The notes: generated from the letters alone by a model not told the origin. Shown: positions 23,734 to 36,077, counted from the stretch's first letter. The stretch is 64,000 bases of DNA from Aselliscus stoliczkanus (GCA_033961575.1 CM066740.1:59155213-59219212); one strand, 5' to 3'. Program-made: numbers and translations.

Positions 23734-24039
23734 TGTTATCACGGGCCAAGCAAGTAGCCTGTCCCCAACTGAAATACTTAAGTTTTCTTTCCTATAGAAA
23801 TGTTAAGTCTCCTTCTCCCTAGTTTCTTAGTTCCTTAGCTCCTGGCTTTGATTACTCTTCTAATCAGTTTCTGAATCCTAGACTAAAGGATGCTCCTAGC
23901 CTGAATCATAGAAGTCTCCTATCTGCCTGTTTCTTGATTGTTTTGTAAATCAGTTTCTTAATCATAAACAATAGATTGTTTTTAATCTGAATCTTAGAAA
24001 TCTCCTACCCCTGCTTCAGATAATTACTTAAAAGCCTAT

Positions 24040-25605
24040 ATCTTCCCTTGGAAAATTGGACTGACACATACACAAAAACGAAAATGGACCACCTACTTAC
24101 ACCATATACGAGAACAAACACAAAATGGATTAAAGACTTAAATGTAAGACCTGAAACCATAAAACTCCTAGAAGAAAACATAGGGAGTAAGTTTGCAGAC
24201 ATTACCCTGAGTAATATTTTTAATGATATATTCCCTCAGGCAAGAGAAATAAAAGAAACAATGAACTAATAGGATTATATCAAACTTAAAAGATTTTTCA
24301 CAGCAAAGGAAATCATCAATAAAACAAAAAGAAGCCTACTGAATGGGAGAATATATTTGCCAATGATATATCTGATAAGGGGTTAATATCCAAAATTTAT
24401 AAAACACTCATGAAACTCAACATCAAAAAAACAAACAACCCAATTAAAAAATGGGCAGAGGATATGAAGAGGCATTTCTCTAAAGTGGACATACTGATGG
24501 CCAACAGGTATATGAAAAAATGTTCAACCTCACTAATCATCAGAGAAATGCAAATAAAACCCACAATGAGATATCACCTCACTCCAGTCAGAATGGCTAT
24601 CATCAACAAATCAACAAACAAGAAGTGCTGGAGCAGGTGTGGAGAAAAGGGAACCCTGATGCACTGTTGGTGGGATTGCAGATTGGTGCAGCCACTAAGG
24701 AAGTCAGTATGAAGGTATATCAAAAAACTGGAAATGCGACTACCATATGACCCAGCAATTCCACTCTTGGGTATCTACCCAGAAGAATCCAAGACTCTAA
24801 TTTGAAAAAAATATATGCACCCCTATGTTTATTGCAGCGCTATTTACAATAGCCAAGACTTGGAAACAACCAAGATGCCCATCAGTAGACGACTGGATTA
24901 AGAAACTGTGGTACATTGGTACAATAGAATATTACTCCACTATAAAGAAGAATGAAATCGTACAATTTGCAACGATTTGGATGGACCTAGAGACTATTAT
25001 GTTAAGTGAAATAAGTCAGTCGGAGGAAGACAGATACCATATGATCTCACTTATACGTGGAATCTGAAAAACTGAATGAATGAGCAAAGTAAACAGAAAC
25101 AGTCTCATAGATATAGAGGAAAAACAGGGTTGCTAGTTGGGAGTGGGGTGGGGATGAGGGAGAAGGGGAAGGGATTAGACAGCAAAAATAGGTAACTACA
25201 ATATTGCCACAGGGATATGAAACACAGTTTGGGGAATATAATAATGTTGTAAATATTTTATGGGGTGTCAGATGGTCACATGTCTTGTTAGGGAGACCAC
25301 TTCATGGATGGAGTAGAGGCTTGATCACTGCACTGTATACCTGAAACTGATGTTTTATAATATTATATGTCAACTGTAATTGAATATATAGATAGTCACA
25401 GGATGTGGATTATACGGTGGAAGGGAGTCAAAGGACTTGTAATAGATATGTATGATATGAGTGGGAGGAGTAGGCTGGTGAATTTGGGGAGGGGGTTGTC
25501 ACTTTGAGGGGTAAAAAGTATAACTATTGCACTGTGTTGTACACCTGAAGCTAATTAAAAAAATGTTTATTTCACAATAAAAGAATAAAATTTTAAAAAA
25601 CTTTA
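24040..25605 (+). mobile_element. 5'-truncated L1 (L1-E) inside LTR-X
   Basis: Starts in the ORF2 C-terminal part (GGAAAATTGGACTGACACAT) and runs through the cysteine motif region ([18 protein letters not shown]) and the 3' UTR to ACAATAAAAGAATAAAATTT. Duplication AAAAGCCTAT at 24030-24039 and about 25606-25615. Several frameshifts; inactive. Typical 5'-truncated retrotransposition product. Confidence 0.92.
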
Positions 25606-26475
25606 AAAAGCCTATGACTTCCCAACATCCCTGATGCCATTCCAGACCTAACTCTTGTATAATTCTATCCCAGAGACTAAATAGGTTTTAACATTTCCCC
25701 AGGCCAGTATACTTGTTGATTGTAATCAATAAAGCCTAATGTTCCTCCCAACCCATTCTGTTCCCAGCTCGTGGACAATTGAGGCCACCTGAGTGACCAG
25801 TTGAATGGCCACAGGCTTCATAAGAACTAACGGATTTATTAACTAGAACCTATTTTGCCTCATTCAGGGGTTTGGGGGATACAGATGATACCCCAGCAAG
25901 ATTGCCAGTCACAACCAAAGAAGCCAACACAGCCTTCCAGGCAGATCTCGAGACCCCTTCCTTTAATCTGAGACCAGCTAGAGTGAGAGTTCCATGAATC
26001 CTCCAATAGGCAGGAAGCCCCTGCCTAGCAGGAAGCAGATACAGAAGAGACCTCCTGTCCCTCAACTTCCCACAGAGATTTAATGGGGATCACATCTCTC
26101 AAAGGGAAAACAAGGTGAGCAGTTAGAGGCAAGCATTGATCTCCACATTCCTGCATATCCAACACAACTCACAGAATGCGACCACACAAAACTTGCCCTT
26201 GTCATTGTAATTACGTACCCCTGTGGGGAAACAAATGGGTACAAAATAGCTGACTGAATTAGACCAGTCACCCACACATGCACAGTCTAAAAAGATGGGT
26301 TAATAACTTCTTGTCAATCACAGGTGTCAATCCACTCCCAGAGAGGAAGATCCCATTCTAGAGAAAAAGGAATTAAAAACTCCAAGTCTTGACTAGTCAG
26401 TGCCTTTTGAGCTTATTTTGCTTGGCTTACCCTAAAGTCGTTGGAGTGTAATTTCTCTTCTAATAATGGGCGCTT

Positions 26476-26807
26476 TGTGGCTGAGTGCCCTAGACAAAGG
26501 TTTTCCCAGACCACGTGGTCACCAAGGATTTTGCGCTGTAGCAGGGAGTTTCAGACAAAGACATTCCTAGATCGTATGGTCACGTTTAACACTTCCAAAT
26601 TCCTATCTCACTCACGAGCGAGTCAGGAACTGGCAGAAGACATATGTCCTAATAATAAATCTTAGCTGTCAACCTACAAACCTCAGGGTATATAGCCCCG
26701 AGTCCAGGGCTCAGCCTCTGGATGTAAATCTGCTCAGCTGGTGCCAGCATCAATAAACGCTGCTTCCCGAGCTTCAGTGTCCTCTCCCTCTGTCCGAGTA
26801 TCCCACA
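26476..26807 (+). repeat. Provirus 5' LTR
   Basis: 332 bp from TGTGGCTGAGTGCCC to GAGTATCCCACA. TATA-like GTATATAG at 26688-26695 and AATAAA at 26752-26757 mark U3/R. It aligns with the 3' LTR at 33803-34145 throughout. Confidence 0.92.
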
Positions 26808-26814
26808 AAATAAT

Positions 26815-26832
26815 TGGGGGCTCATCCAGGAT
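26815..26832 (+). promoter_or_regulatory. Retroviral primer-binding site, tRNA-Pro type
   Basis: TGGGGGCTCATCCAGGAT, seven bases after the LTR end, closely matches the 3' end complement of tRNA-Pro. This is the common primer of gammaretroviruses and many class I ERVs. Confidence 0.88.
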
Positions 26833-27967
26833 GTGGAGACAGCAGTATTTTCCGCCTCCCTTGTCCCGGCTCCCCTGGAAGAAAGGGGACGAGAACTCTA
26901 TTACCATTGTCCATCAGTAGGGACGTGTGTGCTGCCTACCATCGGGGACTGACCTGAGAGCACAACAGAACCCGGATGGCTACAGGAACTGGTTTGGGAG
27001 CACCGCCCAACCAGACAGGTAAAGACCCAGGTCCCTTAAGGCAGCCTATCCATCAGTGGACAGAAGGGGAGACTGATAGACTCCCGGAGTCATCCTGGTA
27101 TTTCAGTTTCTGAAAGAAACCATGACCCCAGAAACAAGGTGGTGGGTGGAGAATAAATTTGTTTGAGTCGGTGTGAATGAGAGTCTGTCTACAAAGCGAG
27201 TGTGGAGTCCCAATCCGCAGGTACTGGGCACTGGGGGGAGGGGGGGCGCCAGAGTGCGCTAGATGCAAAGATGGCCACGGGGCTGCATAAACTTTGGATT
27301 CCCCATGGCAGGACGGCAGCCCGTGTGTGTCTGTGGGTCCTCGGGGCTGCGCCTGGCTGCTGGGGGTGCTTGCTGCTGGGAGCACTTCCCACCATGCCCA
27401 CTCGGGTGCAGAGCAGGGGAGGGGCACGCCAGCCAAAGCCGGTTTGGGGGGAATGCCCAGTGGATCTGGAGTAGGGGTTGGGGACCCTGGGCCGTTGCTT
27501 CACGGAACACACCCGATCCACAGGGCTCTGCCATTAATGGCAGCTTTGTGGACTTGGAGTTCGAGACCCCGCAGAACCTAGGAATGTGGGCAGGGGTGGC
27601 GACAGTGGCTATGGTGAGAGCCCAGATACCATCAGCACACATACCCCTGTCGGCTCTCAGGGCCCCCCGGGGAATGGCCTGATGAGGTCACCGGTGGCTG
27701 CTGAGGCTGGGTCCTGGGGCACTCTGGAGGGGAGCAAGACCACCTCTGTGTCTCCTCCCAGGACTATCTGGTACCCACCCAGCTGGAGCCGTAGACCACC
27801 ACAGACAGGGCTTGCTGACAGCCCCACCCCTGCATTCCCTCAAGAGTTGAAGGAGAGCAAGCTCCACCCCCCAGCCCCTGCCAGGGGCCTCTCCTAACTG
27901 CAGGGTCTGCTTTTAATAGGGGAGAGGGGAGTCGGTGACCCTGGACCCCTGAGGGGTAGGAGGGTCC
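26833..27967 (+). other. Provirus leader region
   Basis: GC- and G-rich sequence between the primer site and the antisense LTR-X. Overlapping frames on both strands exist only because stop codons are rare in GC-rich DNA; none resembles a retroviral or host protein. Packaging signals would be expected here but none can be named. Confidence 0.6.
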
Positions 27968-29285
27968 TGCTGTTTTCGAGAATGGGCCCTCTCGGTGCAG
28001 GGTCCAGGTCCTTCAAAACTCAAACAAAGAATTGAACGAGATGCCAGAGTGGAACAGTGAAAGGGTGGTTTATTAGGGGAGATGGTACATTTCAAGGAAG
28101 TAGAGGTGGGTCTGAGCAGTGGAGAATGGCTCAGGGTCCCATTATTGGAGAAGAGATTATTTCAAGGAGTTTGGAGCACATGGAGCAGGCTGCGTTCAAA
28201 GGCAAGGCCCAAAAGGCTCAAAAAGGAAGGAATGGAAGAACACACACTTCCCAGGACTTGGAGTTTGTATCCCTTTTTCTCTGGAGTGGGCTGTTCCCCT
28301 CTGTGTGTGAGACTACTTGATTGGCACCCATGATTGACAATAGGCTGTTGTCTCATCTCTTTGGATTGCACATGTTCCTTCCCAGAGTTCAGTCTGTTGT
28401 GGTGATGTTGATGAACTTCTGGGTATGTGTGATGTTATAATGGTGGCGTGGTGGGGCCTGGGTGAAGCGAGGGACATTGTAGCCTTTGCTGTGCAGGTGT
28501 GAGTAAACTGATCTAATCCAGTCAGGTATTTTGTACCCATTTGTTTTAGGGGTAGATAATTACAATGAATGAAGGTTTTGGGTGCAGAGGGGAGGTCACC
28601 TGGGAGGTCAAATTCTGTGAGACATGCAGAAATACAGAGACCCAATGCCTGCCTTTAACTGGCTGCCTAGTTTTCCCCTTGAAAGACATGATCCCCATAA
28701 AATCTCTATAGGAACATGAGGGACAGGATGTCTCTTCTTCTGTATCTGCTTCCTACTTGGCAAGGGCATAGAGCTGTCCCTGCGTATTGGGGCTTCATGG
28801 AATTCTCACTCTAGCTGATCTCAGATGAGAAAAGGGGTCTCAAACTCTGCCTGAAAGACCGTGCTGGCTTCTTTGGTTGTGACTGACAATCTTGTTAGAG
28901 TACTCTATGTATCCCCAAAGTCCCTGAATGAGGAAAAATAGATTTTAATTGATGGGTCTGTTGGCCATTCAGCCTGTCACTCAGGTGGTGTCAGTTGTCT
29001 GGGCCCAGAATGGTTTTCGCATTTAGCTTACTGGCCTGGGGGATATTGGAAAGTCACAGGCTTTTAAGTAGTTATCTGAAACAAGCGTAGGAGATTTCTA
29101 TGAATGGTCTACTGTTTAGGATTCAGAAACTGATTAAAAGAGTAGGAGCTAAACAACTAAGAAACTGGGGAGGAGACTTAACATTTTTATACTTAACATT
29201 TCTATGGGAAGGAGAACTTAAAAGTTTCTCAATGGTGGTGGTGGTCGTGGTGTGTATGTGGGGGCTGCTCAGTTGGCTGGTAACA
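27968..29285 (-). mobile_element. Antisense LTR-X inside the provirus
   Basis: On the complement it runs from TGTTACCAGCCAACTGAGCA to GCCCATTCTCGAAAACAGCA, matching both ends of the LTR-X at 23734-34316. The AATAAAC signal appears as GTTTATTAG near 28067. It separates the provirus leader from gag. The bases at its two edges (GTCC and CCGC) do not match, so either the duplication has mutated or the ends were altered. Confidence 0.8.
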
Positions 29286-30506
29286 CCGCCACTCAAAGTG
29301 CCTCTGGAAAAAAACATCCTTTTGGACTAAAGCCACACCAGGGTCCCTGGGGATGGCTGTCCTCCCTGGCTATCCATGGACTTGTCAAAAATATTGATGG
29401 ACCCCAGTTTGAGGTCACATGGGAGCCAGTCTTGGGTGCAAGCTGAAAGGTTTCAGGGAGGGGCCTCCTCTCCCAAACATAGCCTGATGGGTCAAGGGCC
29501 CAGGGCTGACCTTAGTACCATGTTTGCAAAGTTCAGGTGTCTTGCCAAGGGAAAAAAAAATTTTAAGAAGGGGTTCCCAGGGGATTATGACACTGAGATG
29601 ACTCCTCAAAAGCTCCACACCTTCTGTGAGATTGATTAGCCATCATTTGGTGTTGAATGGCCAGCAAAGGGAAGCTTTGATAGGCACCTCATTAGGAAAG
29701 TCTACCTCATTGTTACTGGCAGCCGCGGTCACCCTGACCAGTTCCCCTATATCCACTCATGGGAGGCTATTTTACATACCCGACCACCTTGGTTGAGGTC
29801 TTGTTTGGAAAACCAGAGTAGGGTTCTTTTAGCTCAAGTGACGGTCCCCTCCCAGAAACCACCTATGGACAAAACAGGACAAAAGCCGGTCTTGTCTCCA
29901 GGGACCCGAGGAAAGCACAAGCCAATATTATGAAGGACTCTATGAAACGTTTCATCTTTACACTCCCTTTGACCCTGAGGCCCTCGAGAATCAGCGGATG
30001 GTCAATGCTGCTTTCATTGGGCAGTTCTAGGGTAACATCCAGCGGAAACTTCAGAAATTAGACAGATTTGCTGGCATGAATATCATCTAGCTCCTGAAAG
30101 TCGTGACTAAAGTCTAGTCAACCGTGACCAAGAGGCTTGTAGAGAGGCAGATTGGAAGATATATAAAAAAAAGGTGGACTTGCTTGCAGCTGTGCTTGTT
30201 CAGTGGGCTGGGACCCTGGGGGAAAATGCCATCCCAAATCTGGGCCCACCCCAACGGGGGCAACATCAATGGGGACCACATGCCGGGAGACCAAGACTAG
30301 GACACAACCAATGTGCTTACTGCCACCAACGTGGCCACTGGAAAAATGAATGTCCTCAGCGGTTGGGGAGGATGCCAACAGGTCTGAATCCCCGGAGGCC
30401 AGGTCGAGTCACTGACGGCCATTATCAGCCGCCCCAACAGATGTCAGGCCCTTCTGGAGATGACTTCATCGGACTCACTGGGATGGAAGAATACAGGGAA
30501 GAGTAG
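29286..30506 (+). pseudogene. gag: Proviral gag remnant
   Basis: Matrix-like sequence in two frames (about 29290-29760), a shortened capsid piece with a homology-region-like segment near 29990-30050, and a nucleocapsid with a single zinc knuckle (CAYCHQRGHWKNEC, 30312-30353), the CX2CX4HX4C form. One knuckle rather than two fits gammaretroviruses. Several stops and frame changes and a deletion in capsid prevent any complete product. Confidence 0.85.
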
Positions 30507-31815
30507 GCCAGACCAGGCTCCATCCAGCTAGGCCCCCAGGAGCCTATGGTCCGAATGTTAATTGGGGGCCAACCCATTGACTTTATGGTTGACACAGGCA
30601 CTGAACATTCCATCATGACACAGCCCATAGGCCCCCTCTCCCAAAAGCAGGGCACCATTACAGGTGCCACAGGAGGATGAGTCCATCGGTGTTGGGAGCC
30701 GTCAGCACCCCAATATATGACAAGGTTTCATGGGCAGTTATAGTCTCCATGCCTGTGAACCCATGTGCCTTTTCTCTACATCAGATCCAATAGGAGACAG
30801 TACATTCACTGTATTTATGGCAAGTTCTTGTGGTACCCCAATGAGATAACTACGCAGCCAACGACAGGTAAGATCTCCTAGAAAAGAGGGGAGACAACCT
30901 AAGCCAGGCAGTAGTTCCATGGGGACCCCAGGACTAAGAAATAGGGGACTCAAGCCCCTTGGAAACAGGCCCAGACCCCTGGCCACATAAGCCAAAAAGC
31001 CTGGCTGTGAGTAACTGATAACAACATCAATCTGTTAAGCTCGTTTGCCTAAGATAACCACAGTGAAAAGTCTCCTTGGAGACTAAAAGTCTCCAGGCCA
31101 TGAGAGTTCCAATAAGAGACAACTTGCTGACCATGAGCTATGTTAATCTATAGCCTTAATTGGATTCTTTGCCTTGTACATTGTTGTAGCAACAGACACT
31201 GAAGCTTTAGCTCAAATATATGCCCTGTGAGTCTTACTGCTGGAATCCGGGACTAGATAGTCAAGGTAATCATGGTAACCATTCTTCAGGTGATATGTAG
31301 AAACTGAGTCTGAGTCATAAAGAGATTATCATAGATGAGATTATCCTTAAATGTGGAAAAGGTCTCAGTGTGCCCTGGGGAGAACAATTATAAGGACTAA
31401 AAGTCTTAAGAGAAAAATACATCAAAACTATGTGGAACTTAAACTTGTGATTGGATAATGATCAAAAGTCCCTATAAAAAGGACATGTTATTGCAATAAA
31501 GTGTGACACTTTTTTCTCTTTAACTCCCCCAGTGTCTCCACTGTCTCCCTTCTTTATTTTCCTCCCCCACCGATGCTGTCTCCACCTGAGGGAAACCCTG
31601 GTCAGCGGAGGCTGGTCCCCCGCACATCGGCCCTTTTTACAGCCTCAACAATGCACCCTTGGAGGCCGAGAAATTACTCATCAATTTCTCTACCTGCCGG
31701 ACTGCCCTGTAGCATTATTGGGGAGAGACCTACTAGGAAAACTCCAGGCTCAAATCACTTTTGACCACAGTGGCAATGATGAGCTAACACTGGACGAATC
31801 AGGGGCTTAGATTAT
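30507..31815 (+). pseudogene. pro: Proviral protease remnant, split by LTR C
   Basis: An aspartic protease segment with the active-site VDTG at 30589-30600 is cut at 30683 by LTR C. It resumes at 31631 with a C-terminal part containing the [12 protein letters not shown] motif. A terminal stop lies near 31808. Dead because of the insertion and frame changes. Confidence 0.82.
30690..31624 (+). mobile_element. Solo LTR C (class II-type) in pro
   Basis: 935 bp from TGTTGGGAGCCGTCAGCACC to GCTGGTCCCCCGCA, with a perfect 6-bp duplication CATCGG at 30684-30689 and 31625-31630. TATA-like TATAAAAA at 31473-31480 is followed by AATAAA at 31495-31500, implying a short R. The start and the duplication length resemble beta-like ERVs, so a class II element entered a class I provirus. 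Same family as LTRs A and B. Confidence 0.92.
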
Positions 31816-31829
31816 GTCCCTCACCATAC

Positions 31830-32990
31830 CTCAGGAGGAAGAATGGTGATTCTTTGGTCTTGTAAAAGAGTCCAGAGAGGAACCCAAACTCCCTTTCTCA
31901 AAACTGGGAGTTTGGGCAGGAGACAACCCACTGGGCCTGGCACGACATGTGGCCCCATGAGCTAAAACCTGGGGCAGAACCGGTGTGCCACAAGCAACAC
32001 TACATCCCCCATAAAGCACAAGTTGGCATCCAAAAATGTTTGGACACACTCCTAAAATATGGGATTCTTCATCCCTGCCAGTCACCTTGGAACACACCTC
32101 TTCTAGTCCAAAAGCCGGGAACTGAAGATTACCATCTGGTGCAGGACCTGAGAGCAGCAAACCAAACAACTGTTACTCTACATCCAGTTGTTACCAATCC
32201 ATATACTCTTCTGGGCCTCATCCAAGCTTAAAAAACCCACTTCACCTGCCTGGACCTCCAGGATGCTTTCTTCTGTATTTGATTGGCTCCACAGAGCCAG
32301 CCACTCTTCGCCTTTCAATGGGAAAACCGTGAAACTGGGACAAAGGCCAGCTAACATGGACAAAGCTACCACATGGCTTCAAGAACTCCCCAACCACTTT
32401 CAGGGCTGCCTTGGCTTCGGACTTAAAGACCTTTTCAGCCAGTCAAACTGGTTGTGTACTGCTCCAATGTGTAGATGACTTCTTACTAGCCGGGAAGAGC
32501 TACAATGACTGCATGCAGGGTACATGTCACGTCCTTAAACTTTTGTGGGAAGCAGGCTACAAGGTCTCCAAGAAAAAGGCTCAGATATGCCAAGACAGGG
32601 TCAAATATCTTGGTTTCCACCTGTCACAAGGACAACGCCAGCTCGGCCCAGAAAGGAAACAGGCGGTATGTACCACCTTGGTCCCTACTACTCGGAAACA
32701 GGTCTGCAAATTCTTAGGGGCAGCAGGCTTCTGTAGGATCTACTATAGCCAAACCCCTTTACAAAGCCACAAAGGGGGGTGAATGTGAACCTTTTCTGTG
32801 GGAGTCTCCACAACAAAAGGGTTTAAGTGAGCTTAAATGGGCTTTCATTCATGCCCCTAGCCTAGGGCTCCTGGACATCACCAAGCCCTTCTTCCTCTAT
32901 GTACATGAATAGTCTGTGAACAATGCCTAGTTTGCAACCCATGTCAAGGACCGATCCTACCCCCAGGAGTCCAACATACTGGCGGCATCC
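31830..32990 (+). pseudogene. pol: Proviral reverse transcriptase remnant
   Basis: RT-like sequence in several frames: a fingers region around 31940-32230, a palm region, and a catalytic box that reads CVDD (32468-32479) where retroviruses usually have YVDD or YMDD. Connection-domain sequence follows to about 32790. The RNase H region is reduced to a stub before integrase. Stops near 32229 and 32476 and frameshifts make it non-functional. Confidence 0.85.
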
Positions 32991-33780
32991 TATTTGAAGA
33001 TCTCGCAATAGATTTCACTGAGGTGCCATGCTCCAGGGGTCTTAGATATCTCTTAGTGTTTGTATGCACCTACTTGGGGTGGGTGGAAACCTTCCCCACC
33101 CAGACAGAAAAAGCATGGGAAGTCGCCTGGCTATTGCTACAGGAAATAATCCCTCGCTTTGGGCTGCCACTCTCAATAGCCTCTGACAATGGCCCCGCAT
33201 TTATAGCCGAAGTAATTCAGCTCTTAGCCAAGCTCCTCTGCATCAGTTGGAAGCTTCACACAGCCTACCACCCACAGAGCTCAGGACAAGTAAAACTCAT
33301 AAATCAGACCCTCAAGTCCCACCTGAAGAAATTATGCCAAGAGATGCACCTCCATTGGGACAAGTCCTTTCCAATAATGCTCCTGAGGATACACTCAGCT
33401 CCTACCAAAAGGACTGGTCTTTCCCCTTATGAAGTCATATACGGAAGGCCACCTCTACTCATTAGAGGCCTCTGAGGGGACCTTAAAGAAATAGGAGACC
33501 TAACCTTAAGACAACAGTTTGAGACATTAGGGTCTACCCTACAGAGCCTCAACCAGTGGGTACAGGAGAGGTTCCCCATTAGCTTAACAGCTGAAGTTCA
33601 TCCCTTTAAGTCCAGGGACTCAGTTTGGGTTAAGGAATGGAACCTCCAGCCCTTAAAACCCCTATGGAGGGGCCCCCTTAACTGTCATTTTGTCTACGCC
33701 CACAGCAATTAAGGTCACAGAGATTACTCCATGGATTGACAGCTTGTCAAAGGAGATGATGCTCTCTAACTCACCTATGG
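32991..33780 (+). pseudogene. pol: Proviral integrase remnant
   Basis: A core-domain frame of 150 residues begins in the catalytic domain. The first Asp (DFTE, just upstream) and second Asp (ASDNGPAF) are present, but the position of the third acidic residue reads Lys within SSGQVKLINQTLK. A GPY/F-type C-terminal region follows after a stop at 33474 (VWVKEWNLQPLKPLW and a TPTAIKVTEITPWI frame). The zinc-binding N-terminus is missing. Instead of an envelope gene, the polypurine tract follows. Confidence 0.85.
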
Positions 33781-33791
33781 GTTCAAGCATC

Positions 33792-33802
33792 AAAGGGGGG
33801 AA
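33792..33802 (+). promoter_or_regulatory. Polypurine tract
   Basis: AAAGGGGGGAA immediately before the 3' LTR; the plus-strand DNA primer site of the provirus. Confidence 0.9.
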
Positions 33803-34145
33803 TGTGGCAGAGGGCCCTAGACAAAGGCTTTCCCAGACCACGTGGTCACCAAGGATTTCATGCTGTAGCAGAGAGTTTCAGACAAAGACATTCCTAGACT
33901 GTATGGTCACATTTAACACTTCCAAATTCCTACCTCACCAGGGAGCCATTCAGGAACTGGCACAAGACCACATGTCCTAATAATAAATCTTAGCTGTCAA
34001 CCTGCAAACCTCAGGGTATATAGCCCTGAGTCCTGCTGGAGTAGAGGCTCAGCCTCTGGATGTAAATCTGCTGAGCCAGTGCAGACATCTATAAATGGTA
34101 CTTCCCCAGCCTTGGTGTCCTGTCTCTCTGTCCAAGTACCCCACA
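33803..34145 (+). repeat. Provirus 3' LTR
   Basis: 343 bp from TGTGGCAGAGGGCCC to AAGTACCCCACA, aligned with the 5' LTR. It carries an approximately 10-base extra segment near 34032-34045. Several substitutions separate the two LTRs, indicating that the provirus is not recent. Confidence 0.92.
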
Positions 34146-34320
34146 ACACCTCGAGCCATTCTCTACTGCTTGGGCCCACTTCTATTTCTTTGAAGTGTAG
34201 TATCTCTTCTAATAAACTGCTGTTTTACTACTTTGCCTTGTTATCTCATTCAATTCTTTGCTCAAGACACCAAGAACATGGACATTGCACCAAGAAGGGC
34301 CCACACTCTGGCAACAGTTG

Positions 34321-35084
34321 GGGCTGTTTTGAGAGTATGTATGTGTGCAAGAGGGCAAAGGGACAAGGAGTGGCTGAGGGGCTGAGGGACAGAGGTTATG
34401 AAAATGGGAGAATTCACTGGGATTTGCCACTTTGAGCTTCAGCTGATTGAAATGAATGTGAGGGGTCATATTAGGAGCAGCTGCTTCAGTGGGTTCATGA
34501 GAATAAAAAGGCTATGGCTTCTTGATAATTACTTGTTTTAAAAAAGAAAAAGAGCTAAATTCTGGCTCACCAGGAATAGTATAATCTTCTAGTCCTTTCT
34601 ATAATATAAAATATAAGGCAAAATATAAGAAAAATCTACCCAGCCTGAAAATTTTTGCCAATTGTAAGTATACTCAGGGGCTTTTTCTAATAGCCACTGG
34701 GCCAATTATGGAGTCCTGGAAGTGTGTGAGGGGACAGTTGGCAAACACCCCTGGGGATCTGTATTTAGCCACCATTCAGAGGTGGCAAAAAGCATATCTT
34801 TCCACCTGAATGTTTCACTGTCAAACTCCTTTTGGTGCCCATAAGATAGAAATGTACCTGGTCTGCAGTGTGTGCTCAACTATCTCTTGCCTGCACTCAG
34901 TCCTGGGCTTTAAGCTGCTCTGGATCTCCTAACTCAATCTCACTGAACTTCTAATATCTTTTGTACATTCATTCAATGAGCTATTATTAGGCCCTTACTC
35001 TAAAGAAATTCATGATTAAATTGAGTAAAGAGACAGGTGAGATATGAAATACAGAGCTTTAGAAAATGAGTTATTTGGCCAATA
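34321..35084. other. No gene seen; unassigned sequence
   Basis: Single-copy-looking sequence to the right of LTR-X; no repeat or frame recognised. Confidence 0.4.
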
Positions 35085-35375
35085 CTCATAAGACATGCTG
35101 AGCTAGGAATGAGGTAATGCACGTTGGGGACTTCAAAAGGTCATTTCAGTACAATAAAAACAGATGTTTGGTAAACGGAAGCTTGCTCTTCCCTATAGAT
35201 AGGTCCAATATGGGCAAGGTCCCTAATTCAAGTTCTTCTAGGTAGTTAAGGGAGGAGCAGAAGTTCTTCTTAAGCCTATGGCTAAAGTTGCCTTTAGCTA
35301 AAAGAAAAAAAAATCCACATACCACAGAGGCATATCATGAGGTGACTTATTCTGAACCCACAGCCCGCTCCTCTG
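35085..35375 (-). repeat. LTR-like repeat, left copy
   Basis: Similar to 42750-43041. On the complement it starts TGTGGGTTCAGAATAAGTCA. U3-like sequence only; the far end is lost. Confidence 0.5.
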
Positions 35376-36077
35376 AAACTTCCTGGAAGTTTCACATTCC
35401 AGAATCTGGGCTAATAGACTGTTCTATCATCAAACCAATCTTAGTCTTTAATAAAACGTAAGTTCAGTTATACAATTATGTCTAACTTCAGGAGGTGTTG
35501 ATGCTGTTTGGCTCCCAAAGTTAAGCCTATGGTGCAAGCAATCGGGTATTTAATAAGAGGCATTTCTATGGAAACAAAAGAAAAACAAAGATTGGTGATT
35601 GGAACAGTTTATAATCTCAGTTTCTGGGTTCTGAAGGCAGGCAGTGACAGTCTGATAAATTCTGGTCTGCAGTTTGAATGTCTCTGGTGATCTTTCTGCA
35701 ACAGGCACAAAGATTGTCTACAGAAGAGCTGTTGTGGTGATTTCTCTGAAGTCAATATCAAGTTGTCCAACTTTGACTTGCATGGCTTTGGAAAAATGCA
35801 GTTTTATTTCTCAATGATTCAAAGTCAATGGGTGGGAAAATGAAAATATTAGTTTGGAAGGTTGCAGCCAAATATTTAAGAAAACTAGAAAAAAATCAGG
35901 ATCTAGTCCAGTTTATAGGTAGAAAATAAAACCTCAAAAGATAATAAACATCAATAGAATCTAATATCTACAAAAGTTACAGTTTATTTGAAACATTTTT
36001 TCTCTCTAAAATTACTCCTATTTTTAACAAAGATAGCTAAATTAAGACTAATTTATGTACAAAATTTGAGCTGATTA

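Larger units (their letters stand above)
26476..34145 (+). mobile_element. Defective gammaretrovirus-like provirus
   Basis: A provirus with two related LTRs, a tRNA-Pro-type primer site, gag, pro, RT and integrase remnants and a polypurine tract, all on the plus strand. Net of two later LTR insertions it is only about 5.4 kb. The capsid region is shortened, RNase H is mostly gone and there is no envelope region between integrase and the polypurine tract. Every frame carries stops. It sits in LTR-X; flanks CGCTT and CACCT may be a decayed duplication. An old endogenous copy without coding capacity. Confidence 0.92.
23734..34316 (+). mobile_element. Solo LTR-X opened by an L1 and a provirus
   Basis: One LTR of about 1.34 kb in three pieces: 23734-24039, 25606-26475 and 34146-34316. 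It starts TGTTATCACGGGCCAAGCAA and ends CTCTGGCAACA, with GTTG on both sides (23730-23733, 34317-34320). The 4-bp duplication fits a gamma-type ERV. A TATA-like ATTAAAAAC lies near 26371 and AATAAA is at 34211-34216, now about 7.8 kb apart because of the provirus. The pieces align with LTR-X copies at 27968-29285 and 38363-39615. Confidence 0.85.

Noticed and set aside
27053..27897. Several overlapping 90-139-codon frames on both strands
   Set aside because: They lie in the GC-rich leader of the provirus, where stops are rare; none resembles a known protein and they overlap one another.
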